The notes beneath the pieces were generated by a model, which saw only the letters and a list, made by a program, of their open reading frames with translations, was not told the DNA's origin and did no database searches. From Exophiala sp. HKRS030 (taxonomy: Eukaryota; Ascomycota; Eurotiomycetes; Chaetothyriales; Herpotrichiellaceae), in assembly GCA_023897205.1 (NCBI GenBank), contig JAHWDD010000004.1, forward strand, positions 5,580,001-5,644,000: DNA of 64,000 bases, read 5' to 3'. Positions 43,550 through 54,900 of the stretch are shown piece by piece (position 1 is the stretch's first letter; every line of letters starts with the position of its first letter). Position numbers and translations under genes: made by a program.

Positions 43550-46069
43550 TTACCACGTACTAGAATTATCTTTGTAGAAGCTGTAGTCAAACCCAACAGG
43601 ATCATTATCGATAGCAAAGTCGAGGCCTCTGTTTAGACCAAACAGTGGATTAGTCAGGAAATCTGGGGGTTGATCAAGCATAACGCCAAGGGCATGATTG
43701 AAATGAAAGTTGTCTTCCGGAAGCGCATTAGTGTCATCAAAGTCGTTTCGATTCATGGAAAGATGATCTTGCTGAACAGTCGGCGGTGTAGCCATGTATT
43801 CCATGGCTGTTGGCGACGGGCGTTGTAGTGAATTCTCTGAGCCAGGAACAGAATGCGCGTGTTGCGAGTTTGACCATCTCTGTGGCGTCTTTGCCGTCCC
43901 ATGAAGATATGCGATGGTTGCATTTCCTTCCAAGTTCGCAGGGACCACTCCAGATCTTCCAACTGCACTGCCGCTTTCATTCGAACGATGCGTAGAAGCG
44001 ATTTTGTCAAGTCGCGTCCTGTTACATCCCACTAATGAAAGCTGGGCATTGTCCTTCGGTAAGTCGGACGTCAGAACTGGTACCTGGTTGGATATTTGGG
44101 AACCATTACTCGCCCCAACGTCTCCAATCGCAGATAATAGAAATGACGCAGCGGAGTCAGCAGAGGCGTAAATAGTGCGCAGAACTTGTAGAGCTTGCAT
44201 ACACTGATTGAAACGATATAGGCCAGCGTCACGAACATCTTCATCCGCCGAGCGGGTGTCGAGTATGTGAGCTAAGCCAGCCGAGATGAGTGCAGTAATC
44301 CCGCTTCCCGATAGGAATCGAACCTGGTCGCGACGGAGCATGGTACTGACTATCTTTGTCAGATTACGAGCAGCCTCTTTAATTTTGGCCCGGGATTCTT
44401 TCCGCAGCTCCAGATTCAGCTCACTATTCGATGACTGCTGTAGGACCCGTGGGCGATGGAGGACGCTGACAGAGGTAAGGTGAATCATGCGAAGTATCGC
44501 CCAATGAACATCTGCAGCATGGGAAGAGTCATCTTCCTCCAGTCTCGAACGGGATAGATCTACATCGGGGTGTAAAGACTGGAACCATGTTTTGATCTCG
44601 ATGTCGCATCGCTCGAGCTCGCGTGCTTGCTCGCTGTCCTGTCTTGGTACCACCATCATAGAATAAGCTGAGTTGTGGTCGGTGGTCAATATTGTGTACT
44701 GCGAAGAAAGTACATGTCCGATACAGACACAAAGCTTCGCAAGCTCGATGCACATGAGAGCAAGACGCCTGTTCTGCTTGGCATCGTGGTAGAGGGCTGC
44801 GCCATTTACAGATTCCTTGAGAGGTTCAATGTTGAAATCCTGTAATGTCAACATCGAAGTATCAAAATCATCATCCTTGATTCGCATAGGTCGTCGCGTG
44901 CCCAATGCGATGAGTCGATCGCGTATATAGAGACTCCACCATAGTCTTTTCCTCAAACGTCGGGAACTTTCAGAAGTCTGGATTGCCTTTGGTTCTCGAT
45001 GAAGCCCTATACTTTGTGCGACTGAGAGGGCGAGCCCGGTCCAATGCCAGGTATGTTTTCGATCATCCCATCGGCTGTACCACGAACTCATCAACAAGAG
45101 CGACTGAAAAACAGCTGTGCCATCTGGCTCGACATCGAAGTCATACAACAGCCTGACGCGATTGAAAAACACTTTCCTGGCTTGTTTCGCTGTCTCAAAC
45201 CCCAAACGGCGAATGAACTTCTCTTCGAGTGAGCAGAGACCAGCAAACATGACGGCTTGGAACAGTAGTAAACTGATGTGACCATCTTCCCTCTCGTGGA
45301 GAATCGATGGCACGAAATGTTCAAGATCGACAATCGGCATGAATGGATACACGCTGAATACGTAGCTCCGTAGTATTTCTGCACGAAGGTCTTGCTCGGG
45401 CAATATAAATGCACCCCTTCGGCTCAAGAGTTCCAGGTCCTCACCGGATATGCTGTCCGGCAATGGCTTGATGAATGGAGGTAAAGGTGAAGCATCTGAA
45501 ATATCTGGGGGACTCTTGGTGATCTCTGAACTTGGAAAAGGCTCTGATAATACGTGAGAAATATTTGTTCCACGCTGTAATTGGTCCGCTGGGCTTTTTG
45601 AGGCAATTGTTGGGGCTTTATTGGAGTTGTCTCCAGTGTCTCCATCGTCCTCATCAAACGTCAAGCAAACTGGAACGTCACAAATGTTTGTTGTCTCGGA
45701 CGGTATTTCATGGCCATTACCATCTGCTGGCTTATCGATAGTGGTGCGTTGTGAATCAGGTTCAGTGGTTGGGATGTGCGCTGGACTGTGCGGCGAGGCC
45801 TGGTTTTGACTGATATCTGCCTTCCTACGCCGATTATTTTGTCCTCTTCTTGATGCCATAAGGAGGCATTCTATATTGTCCAACCTGCAATTGGTGCAGC
45901 AGATGCCGTCAACAAGAATATCGCAACGTACTTTCCGTGCTCTGCACGACTGACATGCTCTTGCCGAGCGGCGTTTGATGGCCTGACCTGCTTCGTCCTC
46001 AGTCATGGATAGTCGTCGCTTTTGAGAAACTCCACCATCCGTTCCCGTTTTCGCTTCGATGACATCCAT
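43550..46069 (-). CDS. Zn(II)2Cys6 transcription factor, cutinase-factor (CTF1)-like
   Basis: Single open frame of 839 aa, start ATG 46069. Zinc cluster at residues 39-68: Cys39, 42, 49, 58, 61, 68 (ACQSCRARKVRC, CTNC), preceded by a basic KRRSAR stretch. An acidic Ser-rich linker is followed by the middle homology domain (EDLELLSRRGAF, ILRSYVFSVYPFMPIVDLEHF, WWSLYIRDRLIALGTRRPMRI), which resembles the CTF1/FarA group that controls cutinase or fatty-acid genes in other ascomycetes. The Asn/Gln/His-rich C-terminus may be an activation domain. It borders the BVMO and dehydrogenase genes, so it may control them or lipid use; this is inference. Confidence 0.87.
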   Translation of the reverse strand: MDVIEAKTGTDGGVSQKRRLSMTEDEAGQAIKRRSARACQSCRARKVRCDILVDGICCTNCRLDNIECLLMASRRGQNNRRRKADISQNQASPHSPAHIPTTEPDSQRTTIDKPADGNGHEIPSETTNICDVPVCLTFDEDDGDTGDNSNKAPTIASKSPADQLQRGTNISHVLSEPFPSSEITKSPPDISDASPLPPFIKPLPDSISGEDLELLSRRGAFILPEQDLRAEILRSYVFSVYPFMPIVDLEHFVPSILHEREDGHISLLLFQAVMFAGLCSLEEKFIRRLGFETAKQARKVFFNRVRLLYDFDVEPDGTAVFQSLLLMSSWYSRWDDRKHTWHWTGLALSVAQSIGLHREPKAIQTSESSRRLRKRLWWSLYIRDRLIALGTRRPMRIKDDDFDTSMLTLQDFNIEPLKESVNGAALYHDAKQNRRLALMCIELAKLCVCIGHVLSSQYTILTTDHNSAYSMMVVPRQDSEQARELERCDIEIKTWFQSLHPDVDLSRSRLEEDDSSHAADVHWAILRMIHLTSVSVLHRPRVLQQSSNSELNLELRKESRAKIKEAARNLTKIVSTMLRRDQVRFLSGSGITALISAGLAHILDTRSADEDVRDAGLYRFNQCMQALQVLRTIYASADSAASFLLSAIGDVGASNGSQISNQVPVLTSDLPKDNAQLSLVGCNRTRLDKIASTHRSNESGSAVGRSGVVPANLEGNATIAYLHGTAKTPQRWSNSQHAHSVPGSENSLQRPSPTAMEYMATPPTVQQDHLSMNRNDFDDTNALPEDNFHFNHALGVMLDQPPDFLTNPLFGLNRGLDFAIDNDPVGFDYSFYKDNSSTW

Positions 46070-47143
46070 GATTCTGTGTTCTTAAGGACTTGAAGGTGAT
46101 GAATAGACGCAGAAGTGGGTAAAAGAAGTTGCATTCGTGAAGATGTTCAGCCAGGACTTCACACTGCTGATCAAGCTATGTTTCTGCAACTCCTTACTGA
46201 ATGAGCCAGGTGTCAGTTCTAGATACAGGTACTAATTGCTTCCATAAAGTTGGTAAATTAGATCAGGTCCATGGCTGACTGATTTGACGAGTCTCACTCG
46301 TGGCAACGAGTATCCTTAACGAGGTAGTAAGGGATCAGAAGAAGAAAAATGAGAAGAGAAATCATGGGGTAAGGCGGGAAACGGCACATTTCCCCACCCC
46401 CGTGTTTCCGAGTCATTCCCTTTTGGCCTTAGTATGTGACTAGTTGGTGATAAGAGCCTCGGCCAACTCACCGAAAGAAAGAGGCGCACGTGCAGGGATA
46501 GTTTACTAGTCCTGGACGGGATATCCATTGCTCAATGAGCTTCGCCTTTTGACCAGCAAACCTCGCTCATTGAGTGTGCTCACGTTTTTAAATATTGGTT
46601 CCTTACTCTCGCGGCTGAGACAACTCGTCGGGATCAGGTATGTCGTCGGGTCGCAAGCGGAAATCCATGTAGGACTCCAGATCCCATGGAAAGAAATCTT
46701 CACTTGCAGGCACACAGAGATCAAAGTATCGCATTGCGTGTTTTATCCTAATCTTATTGATGCGCACAACGCTGATAGGTGAATAAGAAACCAACAAATA
46801 CCCAAGATCATCTGATTCCAGCGGATATTTGTTCATTTTCTGAAGTGTTTCATTAAAAACATTTCCCTTTCACCTTCCCGCGAGCCGGTGAAGAGGAACA
46901 CCAATTAGTTGTCCGTGCTTCGTCGTGTCCGACATATCGCTTGAATGGCATGCAAATTCATGAGGTGATCCGTCATTCATATTATGTCCTAAGAGCGCAT
47001 TTCGCATTTCAAGTGATGTATCTATGGCTGGAAAATCAGTGTGGCCTTTTTTTCGTTCCAGAAACCATCGCATACATCCTTCGTCCAAATTCATCCATCT
47101 AGCTTGTTCTGCGTTTCTCTTGACTGCCGTCGATAGGAGCATC
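46070..47143. other. Intergenic with a weak ORF
   Basis: Upstream region of the CTF1-like gene and 3' region of the membrane-protein fragment. A 77-codon ATG ORF at 46603-46836 is listed separately. Confidence 0.45.
46603..46836 (-). CDS. Weak candidate: 77-aa hypothetical ORF
   Basis: ATG at 46836 (MNKYPLESDD). The second half is acidic and protein-like (YFDLCVPASEDFFPWDLE, RLRPDDIPDPDEL). No domain, no clear introns. It may be a chance ORF or the 3' exon of a decayed gene. Confidence 0.22.
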   Translation of the reverse strand: MNKYPLESDDLGYLLVSYSPISVVRINKIRIKHAMRYFDLCVPASEDFFPWDLESYMDFRLRPDDIPDPDELSQPRE

Positions 47144-47651
47144 CTACGATGAAGTCTCATCCTTCAAGTGGAGATCCAATGGCTCTGAATGCACTGCTCT
47201 TGCTAAGCAGAGCGAGTCAACGATCAGTTGGACACAAAAGGTCAACCCTGCAAGCCAGAAGCTCAAAGCACCGTTCCATGCTATAGGTCCAGTCTTGACG
47301 CAGTGGATTGCAATACCTGGCACGAAGATGATAGGGGCCAAAACATTGACGAAAACCATCCACTTTGGGAACAATGGCTTTTCGCGATTGTCCATCATAA
47401 TGGCAAATGCGAAAGCAAAATTTTGAGCCATGAAAGTAGGCCAAGGCATCAATGCTGTGATCCAAAACAACTCATTCAGAGCCTGTGTGATTTCGGCAGG
47501 TCTTTCCAATCTGAATGCTGCGGAACTGTCAGCTTTGTGAGCGTCGACGAAATGACTGTCAACACGCACAAATGGATTGAATTGATGTCTGTCTGGTCTA
47601 TAGAATGATGAGGATTCCTCTTCTCTATATAAATGAGTGTGAACAAGAGAA
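47144..47651 (-). CDS. Polytopic membrane protein, C-terminal part (5' end lost in assembly gap)
   Basis: The frame ends at 47144 and stays open upstream to the N gap at 47652, so the N-terminus is missing; no ATG is visible. At least three hydrophobic helices are present: WITALMPWPTFMAQ..., FVNVLAPIIFVPGIAI and WLAGLTFCVQLIVDSL. The loop motifs FPKWMVFVN and KTGPIAWNG recall small uncharacterised membrane proteins (about 240 aa) that I associate with actinobacterial and fungal gene clusters for lipid or terpenoid breakdown; this is from memory, not a search. It may help import or shuttle a lipophilic substrate. The upstream 125 bp are duplicated in inverted order beyond the gap, so sequence upstream of about 47527 is of doubtful placement. 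Confidence 0.6.
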
Positions 47652-47877
47652 NNNNNNNNNNNNNNNNNNNNNNNNNNNNNNNNNNNNNNNNNNNNNNNNN
47701 NNNNNNNNNNNNNNNNNNNNNNNNNNNNNNNNNNNNNNNNNNNNNNNNNNNTTTCTCTTGTTCACACTCATTTATATAGAGAAGAGGAATCCTCATCATT
47801 CTATAGACCAGACAGACATCAATTCAATCCATTTGTGCGTGTTGACAGTCATTTCGTCGACGCTCACAAAGCTGACA
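47527..47877. repeat. Inverted duplication flanking the gap (about 125-bp arms)
   Basis: 47527-47651 and 47752-47877 are perfect reverse complements. The left arm is part of the membrane-protein frame. The most likely cause is an assembly or scaffolding error at a contig end; a real hairpin is the alternative. Confidence 0.9.
47652..47751. other. Assembly gap (100 N)
   Basis: Exactly 100 N, the conventional size for a scaffold gap of unknown length. Distance and linkage across it are unknown. Confidence 0.98.
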
Positions 47878-48763
47878 AGATCACAATGACGAGAAGGAGA
47901 GTAAGACAAAAGAAAAAGGCCAGAGAAAACAATTATTAAACGCAAACCCCTTGTCCACTGTTCTACCTACGTACCTACACAGTATTACACCATCACGCAT
48001 CTTCCTTCCCCACCGAAGTGAGCCTGTGACCAAAGGAGCTCCTTGTGCGCCTTTCAGGGCACACAATGGCGCATCCCCCTCGAAGGTTTTCTTTCCCCCT
48101 CTCCCTGGCTTTCCCTCCAACCGTGAATATCGTAATTAAGTTAATTGTGGATATTCTGTCTGGTCGTTTGTGTGCGGTGCCACCAAAAGGTGGTCGGCGA
48201 TGTGGCCCAGGAACATGAATGACATCACGCAGAGTTTTTGGCTCTGGATATGGAGGCGCGGCCGGGCGATGAAGTCATACCCACGACACAATATGACATG
48301 TATCCACAATGATGGTCCCAAGCAAGGGGAGGGGGGAGAGAGAGGCTCCACTGGCAGAAGTGGCCAGCTGCGATTCTGATTTTACTGTAACGCGATTGTG
48401 ATGGGCAGTTGGCAGTTTGGACGGGAGGAAAAGGTAGTGATGGGTTTTGTTTGTTTGTTGTGTATACTAGAGGATCAGCCGCGATGGACATGGACGAACC
48501 GCAGGAGAACTAGGGGATTGAATTCGTTGTTGTGCTCTGACCCTTTTTCCCAGTAGGATGCTCTGCGATCCACATATGAACACGACGTTGGCGTTGGTCA
48601 GATGTTGTAGCTATACCAGCGATATGAACAAAAAGCAGTATAGTAACTATGTTTCATTAGATCGTTTCTATAGGCTTCGCTGAAACTCCCACCGTGATCT
48701 ACTCTTTCGAGACTCGCTCCACGCTTCAATGGGAAATCCAGGACGATTTCACTACCTTCTTAC
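47878..48763. other. Intergenic right of the gap
   Basis: Nothing recognised beyond the presumed 3' UTR of APP1. Short G-rich and T/G-rich stretches lie at 48325-48460. Confidence 0.5.
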
Positions 48764-51297
48764 CTATCGTTTCTGTTGCTGAGAACCTTTTCCACTCTTC
48801 TCCATTTCTCTTTTGACCAATTTGATGCATTCGTCCATGACATCGCCGCCGACTCTCCATGTCCTCAAAACTACTCCTCTCTGCTGCATTATTTCCTCTG
48901 AACGCTGCCATCGGCGTTTCCAAATCTCGAGCTTCTTGTCATATGGGGCACCTGGATACCCAGCGTCGCCACCAGCTGCAGGATCGCCACCTGTAGCCCC
49001 TGTGGCCCAGCGTGCTGCTGCTGCAGGATAGGAGGATATGCCTCGCCGAGGTGGGACGGCAGGACCAGGGCGGTTGTCAGATGATATCCCGGTTTGGTCA
49101 GGAAGAGAGCGGATTTGCGGCAGAGCATTGTATGCCGAGGCAAGTTGACGCCGAGCGCTGGCTACGTACCCTTCTTGATCGTTTCGAGAATAACTAGACG
49201 ACATACTTGTTGAAGTCGTTGAGCGTGATATTGGTGGGGGAGGTGGGTTTGCTGAACGGGCTGATGCTGAGCTTGGTTGACGGGACACATCAACCTGAGT
49301 TGAAGATTGGTGCTGACGAACAGAGGAGAATGGAGGTCTCGATAGCGGTGGGAGAGTGGAACTCTCAGAAGTATTACTTGTGTTAACATCTTTTGATGCT
49401 CGCCTAGGTTTTGGTGGTGGAGGTGCCTTCTTCTTAACAGGATCTTGTCCTTCAGTATCTGAAGTTGATAGGCGTTCCGGGTTTGCAGGTGGCACAGATT
49501 GAGTAGAGAAGTTTCGCAGACTGGAAGGCTTGTTAGGTCTATTCGGCGGTTGCTTTCCATTTGGTTCGAGTGATTTCATTTCATCCGCGTAAGATGATTT
49601 CGGGTTAGATGGCTTGGTCTCGTTATCATCACTGAAGTCTATCAGATCCTGCATTTCAGGTTCGGGATCAGACTTTGGCCGAGCGGGTAACGAAGGCCTT
49701 GTTTCTGGCGAATCTCCATTACTGGGTGAGTTGCTAAGACGAGTCCTATCCTTCAAGATCGTTGATTCGGGTGGTGTGTTGGAGACAGATTGGTCGAAAA
49801 ATCCTTGTTTGATTGGTGAAGTCACGTCGCGTATGAAGACGCCCAATATTCGGCCAGGATAATCAAGTACAACATCAGTATAAACTTCAAGGTCGGCTTC
49901 GCCGCTGTCGCCAACTAGAATGAATTTCCTGTTCGGAAAATCACTCAAGATACGGTCCAAGGAACCACGCTTTCGTTCAGCTGCAGGTTCAAAGATGCCC
50001 TGCAACATTCCAGAGTATTGTTTCAAGTGGAAAGATCCATGTGGTAGTCCTGCCAACGAAAAGTAGCTGCGTAGAAGCGGATAGAGCTGCCAAGGCGAGT
50101 TGGAAACATAATGCATTTTAACTCCCATGTTCGCCAGAGCAGTATACCACTCCCTGACACCTTTGATTGTTAGATCACCCAATTCTCGGACAAATGTATT
50201 CTTGAATATCTCCCTGGCCCCACTGGCGATGGCAGAGTGTTTGATAGTGTCATCAATGTCGCTGATCAGGCTGACTCCATCACCTTCAGTGACTATGACT
50301 TCCTCAGTAGCCGACAAGTTCTCAGACGCCAATACTCTGACTTGATGAGGCACGAAATCCAGAGCCGCTCTTAGGTTGAAATGACCAGACTCATCCGTAG
50401 TGACCGTCTTAGAGATCGACTTATTATCGTTGAAGAAAAACACAGTGATTGGTGTTGATGCCATCGGGTTGGTCATGAAGGGCTTTAACCTCGACAGAAG
50501 TAGCTCATTCGCAGCGGCCAATTCCTCTCGGCTCATTTGAGCCGGTTCATTCCATGACTGGCGCTTAACCATCGCGGTATGAGCTGGATCCTCGTCGTCG
50601 CTCGCATTGGCGTGAAATGAGGAGGGACGACCAGAAACAGATCGGCTGTAGCTTCCTCTAACTGCAGCATCCGCTTCCATTTGCCCTCGTCTTGCGATAT
50701 TCTCCGCCTCCCTTGCGGCAACTTCATCTTCATGTCTGGTGGGATTTTCATCCATTCGTTGTCGATCACCTGGATTCTGACTCGATGATCTGCTTTCGGA
50801 AGGGCTGGGTGTTGGAGCGTAGATACCACTAAGTCTTCTGGCCACGGCGATCAAAAGGCGATTCTTCCTGTTCAGAGGCCCTGATTGTGGCGAGTAAATC
50901 CAACCTCTGACATCGACGTCAACAATAGCATTTGTATCTTCGTATCTCTCCCACTCCCTCTTCCAGAACTCGGCATCGCCACTGCTCGTAGGGTTTTCTA
51001 CACTCTCATGAGTCCATGGCTGAGGTCTGGAATGTCCATCACGATCAACATCCCTTTTGATGTGCGGTCTCGCGTAACTGGGGAAAAGGATCATTTCCTC
51101 TCGTCCGCTCCTTACGATTTCCACATCGGGAAAATCGCCTGGCATGGTGCCATCCTCGCTGGATTGCAGCTTCTGCTCCAATGAAGCCTGATACGTCTGT
51201 CGGAGTTCGTTTGCCGCCCGCAGATACCCTCTAACTCTCTCCCTCCTCGACCCGGGAGCCCTCGGCTGGCCCCACCATAAGCTCCATAACTTGTCAT
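48764..51297 (-). CDS. APP1: App1-like phosphatidate phosphatase of actin patches (one apparent frameshift)
   Basis: 844 aa. In yeast, App1 is a Mg-dependent phosphatidate phosphatase linked to endocytic actin patches. The HAD-type motif DIDDT appears in SLISDIDDTIKHS at about residue 350, followed by VREWYTAL, YVSNSPWQLYP, GSFHLKQYSGM and VGDSGEADLEVY, which are App1 hallmarks. The C-terminal third is Pro/Ser-rich with KKKAPPPPKPRR and other SH3-ligand-like motifs. Start ATG 51297 (MTSYGAYGG). The first 15 codons and the rest are in different frames: adding one base in the C run 51251-51253 (G run on the coding strand) joins GLPG to SRRERVRGYLRAANEL, the conserved N-terminus. The next upstream gene on this strand ends at 51941. 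Confidence 0.9.
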
Positions 51298-51940
51298 CGC
51301 TTCAGATGCGTTGGCAGCAGATCCAGACTTCCCTCCAGCATATTGCCGCCCATACACGGCACGTAGAATCTTACTCTTGCGTCTATGCAAGAAGGCGCGG
51401 AGACCCCGTCCTTGTGCCTTCTTCTCTCGCTTCCTCCTTTCTCGACGGAGTATCGCCTGGTAGATTCGGGACTGGGCTCGCAGACGCAGATGCGGAATTG
51501 TCTCGTGGCGAAAGCCCAAAAATTGTTCACGAGCTCGACGGTGTGTGTTCGGAAAGAGGTATCGTAGGAAGGAGAAGGTGTTGCGTGGTTTGGGCGTGGT
51601 GACACCGAGCCCGCGGAATGGAGGAGGAGCCAGATTGGAGTGTGTGATTTGTCCCGCACTTTACAGGGATTGTTGGTCTGAAATGGGACAAAAGCGCGAT
51701 GACCAAGCTGGGCGCAAGGGATGAGGGAGTTGTGAGTAAGAATATACCCTACAGTAAATAAGAATGAAGTACCATTTCCATCCTCGAGTCGTGTTTAGGA
51801 ACGAAGACACCGATCTAAAGAGAGTTTGTGGTCGAGAGGTCAGAAAGTGTAATTTTGGGAATGCCAGATTTCTCGCGACGTCATAGCCTTCCAAGTCCTA
51901 CCCAGTCAGCCTCGTGGTATTGTGCTCTCTTCGTTTCTTA
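51298..51940. other. Upstream region of APP1
   Basis: 643 bp promoter and 5' UTR. The APP1 5' frame is open to about 51519 without an ATG. No other gene recognised. Confidence 0.5.
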
Positions 51941-54900
51941 TCACTCTACTCCGTACATGTCTGTCTTTGACCAATTCCTATCAAGCACACTGTTTATTCT
52001 ATTCACAGCTCTTTCCCCCAATGTAGGACCGAACATAATCTTCCTCTGATCGCCACTCATCTCAACAAATCTGCGGAGACCCCATGTCTGATCGCCTTCG
52101 ACCCGCTTCAATGTTCCAAGTACAATTTGTGCCGCCATGGAATTCATTCCTGCTCGTCTGAGAAAGACTTCCCAAATTGTCGTATCGTGGAGAAGGAATA
52201 TTGGACCCTCGGGACCAGGCTGGACCTCGGGATAACCATGCTGACCTATCAATGACCAAGTCCATTGGTACAAAGTCATAGCGTCGCTAGCCGAACTGCC
52301 CTGCACCCCAACCCAGACAGGTCTTATTATCGAATGCGTCAAACGAGCACAAGAACTCGAGAACGCCGTTATCTTGTCTAGATGATTTTGAGAGACCTCA
52401 TCTTCGCTGATTGGCATCGTGATCATAACAAATACTTGATCAAACCCGTGCGAGAACTGGTCGATCAGCGCTTCGACAAGGCAACTTCCTGAAGCACTTG
52501 ATATACCCGGCAAATGTTTTTGACCAAGTGCTTGAATATTGGTAAAAATAACGCAGGATTTTGGGTTAAGAATCATGTCTGGTATCCGGTTCAAAGCATT
52601 GGCAGATTTCAAACTTGTATTTGGTTCTGCCTCCCTGAATATAACTGTCAATTGTTTGCTCTCTTCGGTATCGAGGGATTGCATGAGCTTCCTGTGTGAA
52701 TGCAGCATGAGTGTGTTGACCATGATCGTTCGTGGCCAGGCAAGTGAGTTAATATCTGGGGCTAATTCCTGCGGATTGTGAGGTGGTGGTGGGGATCTTG
52801 GTACTTGAACCGTTCCCGAATAGTGTCCTCGGTTCAGAGAGCTGTTGGCGCCGCCTGACGAGCAAGAGTCCGAAACATTCGATGTTTGCGTACGAATTGG
52901 ATCATTTGCTAACTCGTCAATGTGGCCAGGATATGACACATTTTCCTTCTTAAATTTACTTCCTCGAAGGTCGAGGAAGCTGTTCAAAGCGTCAGATGCT
53001 GAGAAGAAATAGTTGGCTTGCATTGAAGCGGATGATGCGGTGGTTATGCGCTTCGACGGAAGAGTATCTTGGTTTCTCACAACTGGAGTGATGATCGTCT
53101 CTTTCTCCATCACGATTTCGGTTCTTCCCTCGTCAGACGATGCCCCTTTACCCATTTTGCCGCGTTTCGGCATCTTTTCACTGTCAGTTGACGACAGCTT
53201 TCCAACAACCTTTGCGTCATCGGCTTTCGAGTTCGAATGTCCGTGGAACGTGTTGGGAGAGCAAGCCGAAGCATCCACAATGGATGCATTGTCCAATATC
53301 TCTTCCTCCATGTTCCTCTTCAATGGGATATGCTGTCCTGGAAATCCTCGTAAGCCGATGGCCAAATCGCCATCCTCTTCTATTTCTTCCTCGCTTTCAT
53401 CTTCGGTGTCCAGAAATCTAAGCCCAGGTTGTCTCCATAGTAGTTCGGAGCTTTGGACGAGTTGTGTCGGTATCTGCATAACACATTCGTGACGTCCATG
53501 GTCTTCAATCCTCTCTGATAGATCAGGATGTGGGATCTGAGATGTCAATGGCGTCCAAGTCAAGCCATTCTCCTCTGCGTCGTCGAAAAGGGTAGAGAGA
53601 TCCCAGTCAAGTTTGTCGAAGTGAGCAGCTAAAAACAAATCCACATCATTATCAGATGGAGGTCGATTGACAGGTTCTAGTTCGGGCACCTTCAATTTTG
53701 AAGAAGCCATTGTCACTTCTGTATGCATTCCCTGTATATGATCGTCCAAAGCGAGAGCGGCAGTGTCAATAAACTTCATGAAATCAGCATCGAGATCTCC
53801 ATCAAGCAGATCGTCGGAAACATTGCAATCTTTCTTGATGCTTTCATCACAAGGAGACGGCTCAGCAGTATGCACTGGAGTGGTTGGTGAGTATGATGGT
53901 ACACAGGATGTGGATAAATATGTCCGCTCATTACCGATGTCGAAAGAGTTGGCTTCAAGTGTTTCAGGCTCTCTACCAACGGGGGTATTTGTCGTTGAAG
54001 CAAAATCGTCGTTCTCGGAAACCCCGTTCTCCGTGATGACAGTCGCTGCAATATGCTGCAAGTCTGGGCTTGACCTGAACTCTGCCTGCTCCGTCGCTTC
54101 TGCAGGAGTCTGTGGATGAGGCATAGGCGACACCTCGGCCATGCTTAGTCCTTGCAGTGAGATGTTACTTCCAGCATAATTGTTGGCTTCCTGCAGAGAC
54201 TCCATTTGTTTCTTCGTCCTCTCTGCATATGCTGGGTCTGGCGCCGGATGGTTTCGGCCCACATTTACTTGCTCCTCTCCATGCTCCAACTCCTCCATGT
54301 CTGTATAGCAACTTGATGCAGACTCCAACTGAAGCTCCGGAGATGATGAGAGGTATTTCTTGGCGAAGTAACTGGGAGAGTCAAAGTGCGGAGTCGGAGA
54401 TAAATTCTGCTTCTGCTCACGAAAATCAGCCGCATTCTGGCCCAGTAGACTGACCACTACTGACGTACATTATTGCCTGAGAGGTCTTGACGGTATGCTT
54501 CTTCCCTATCCTTTTCACTGAAGCGAGCCTTGAGGACTGTTGACAAATAGGTCAAAGAATCTCTTGACGTGTTCATCTTTTCAGCTGCAAACATCCTTTC
54601 GAACTCACGAAGCGAATCCGTTGACAAATTTTCTTGACACACATCCTCGGACTCATGATCGGGTGACAGTCCCGGCAATTCAAATGAAAGGTTGGCAGGA
54701 TCCTACTCTGGCCTCGATTTCATTTCTCGCTTCATTTCTGCCACATCCTGGTCCTGATCTGTGGAAAGAATAGGGACCTCTAATTTGAATCTATCATTCT
54801 TGCGAGGTTCAGGGAGGAAGTCAGACCAGTTGATCTGATGGTCCGGCTTTTGGATACTTTTGTGCAGGAAGACGCCTGCTTCGCGGCTCAACTGGATCTT

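Noticed and set aside
44310..44335. tRNA B-box-like GGTTCGATTCC (reverse strand)
   Set aside because: Lies within the coding sequence of the CTF1-like regulator and has no A-box or cloverleaf around it.
46870..47160. Minus-strand ORF overlapping the membrane-protein stop
   Set aside because: No domain, runs in the 3' region; probably UTR.
47476..47889. ORFs reading through the N gap
   Set aside because: They consist of unknown residues flanked by the inverted duplicate and are artefacts of the gap.
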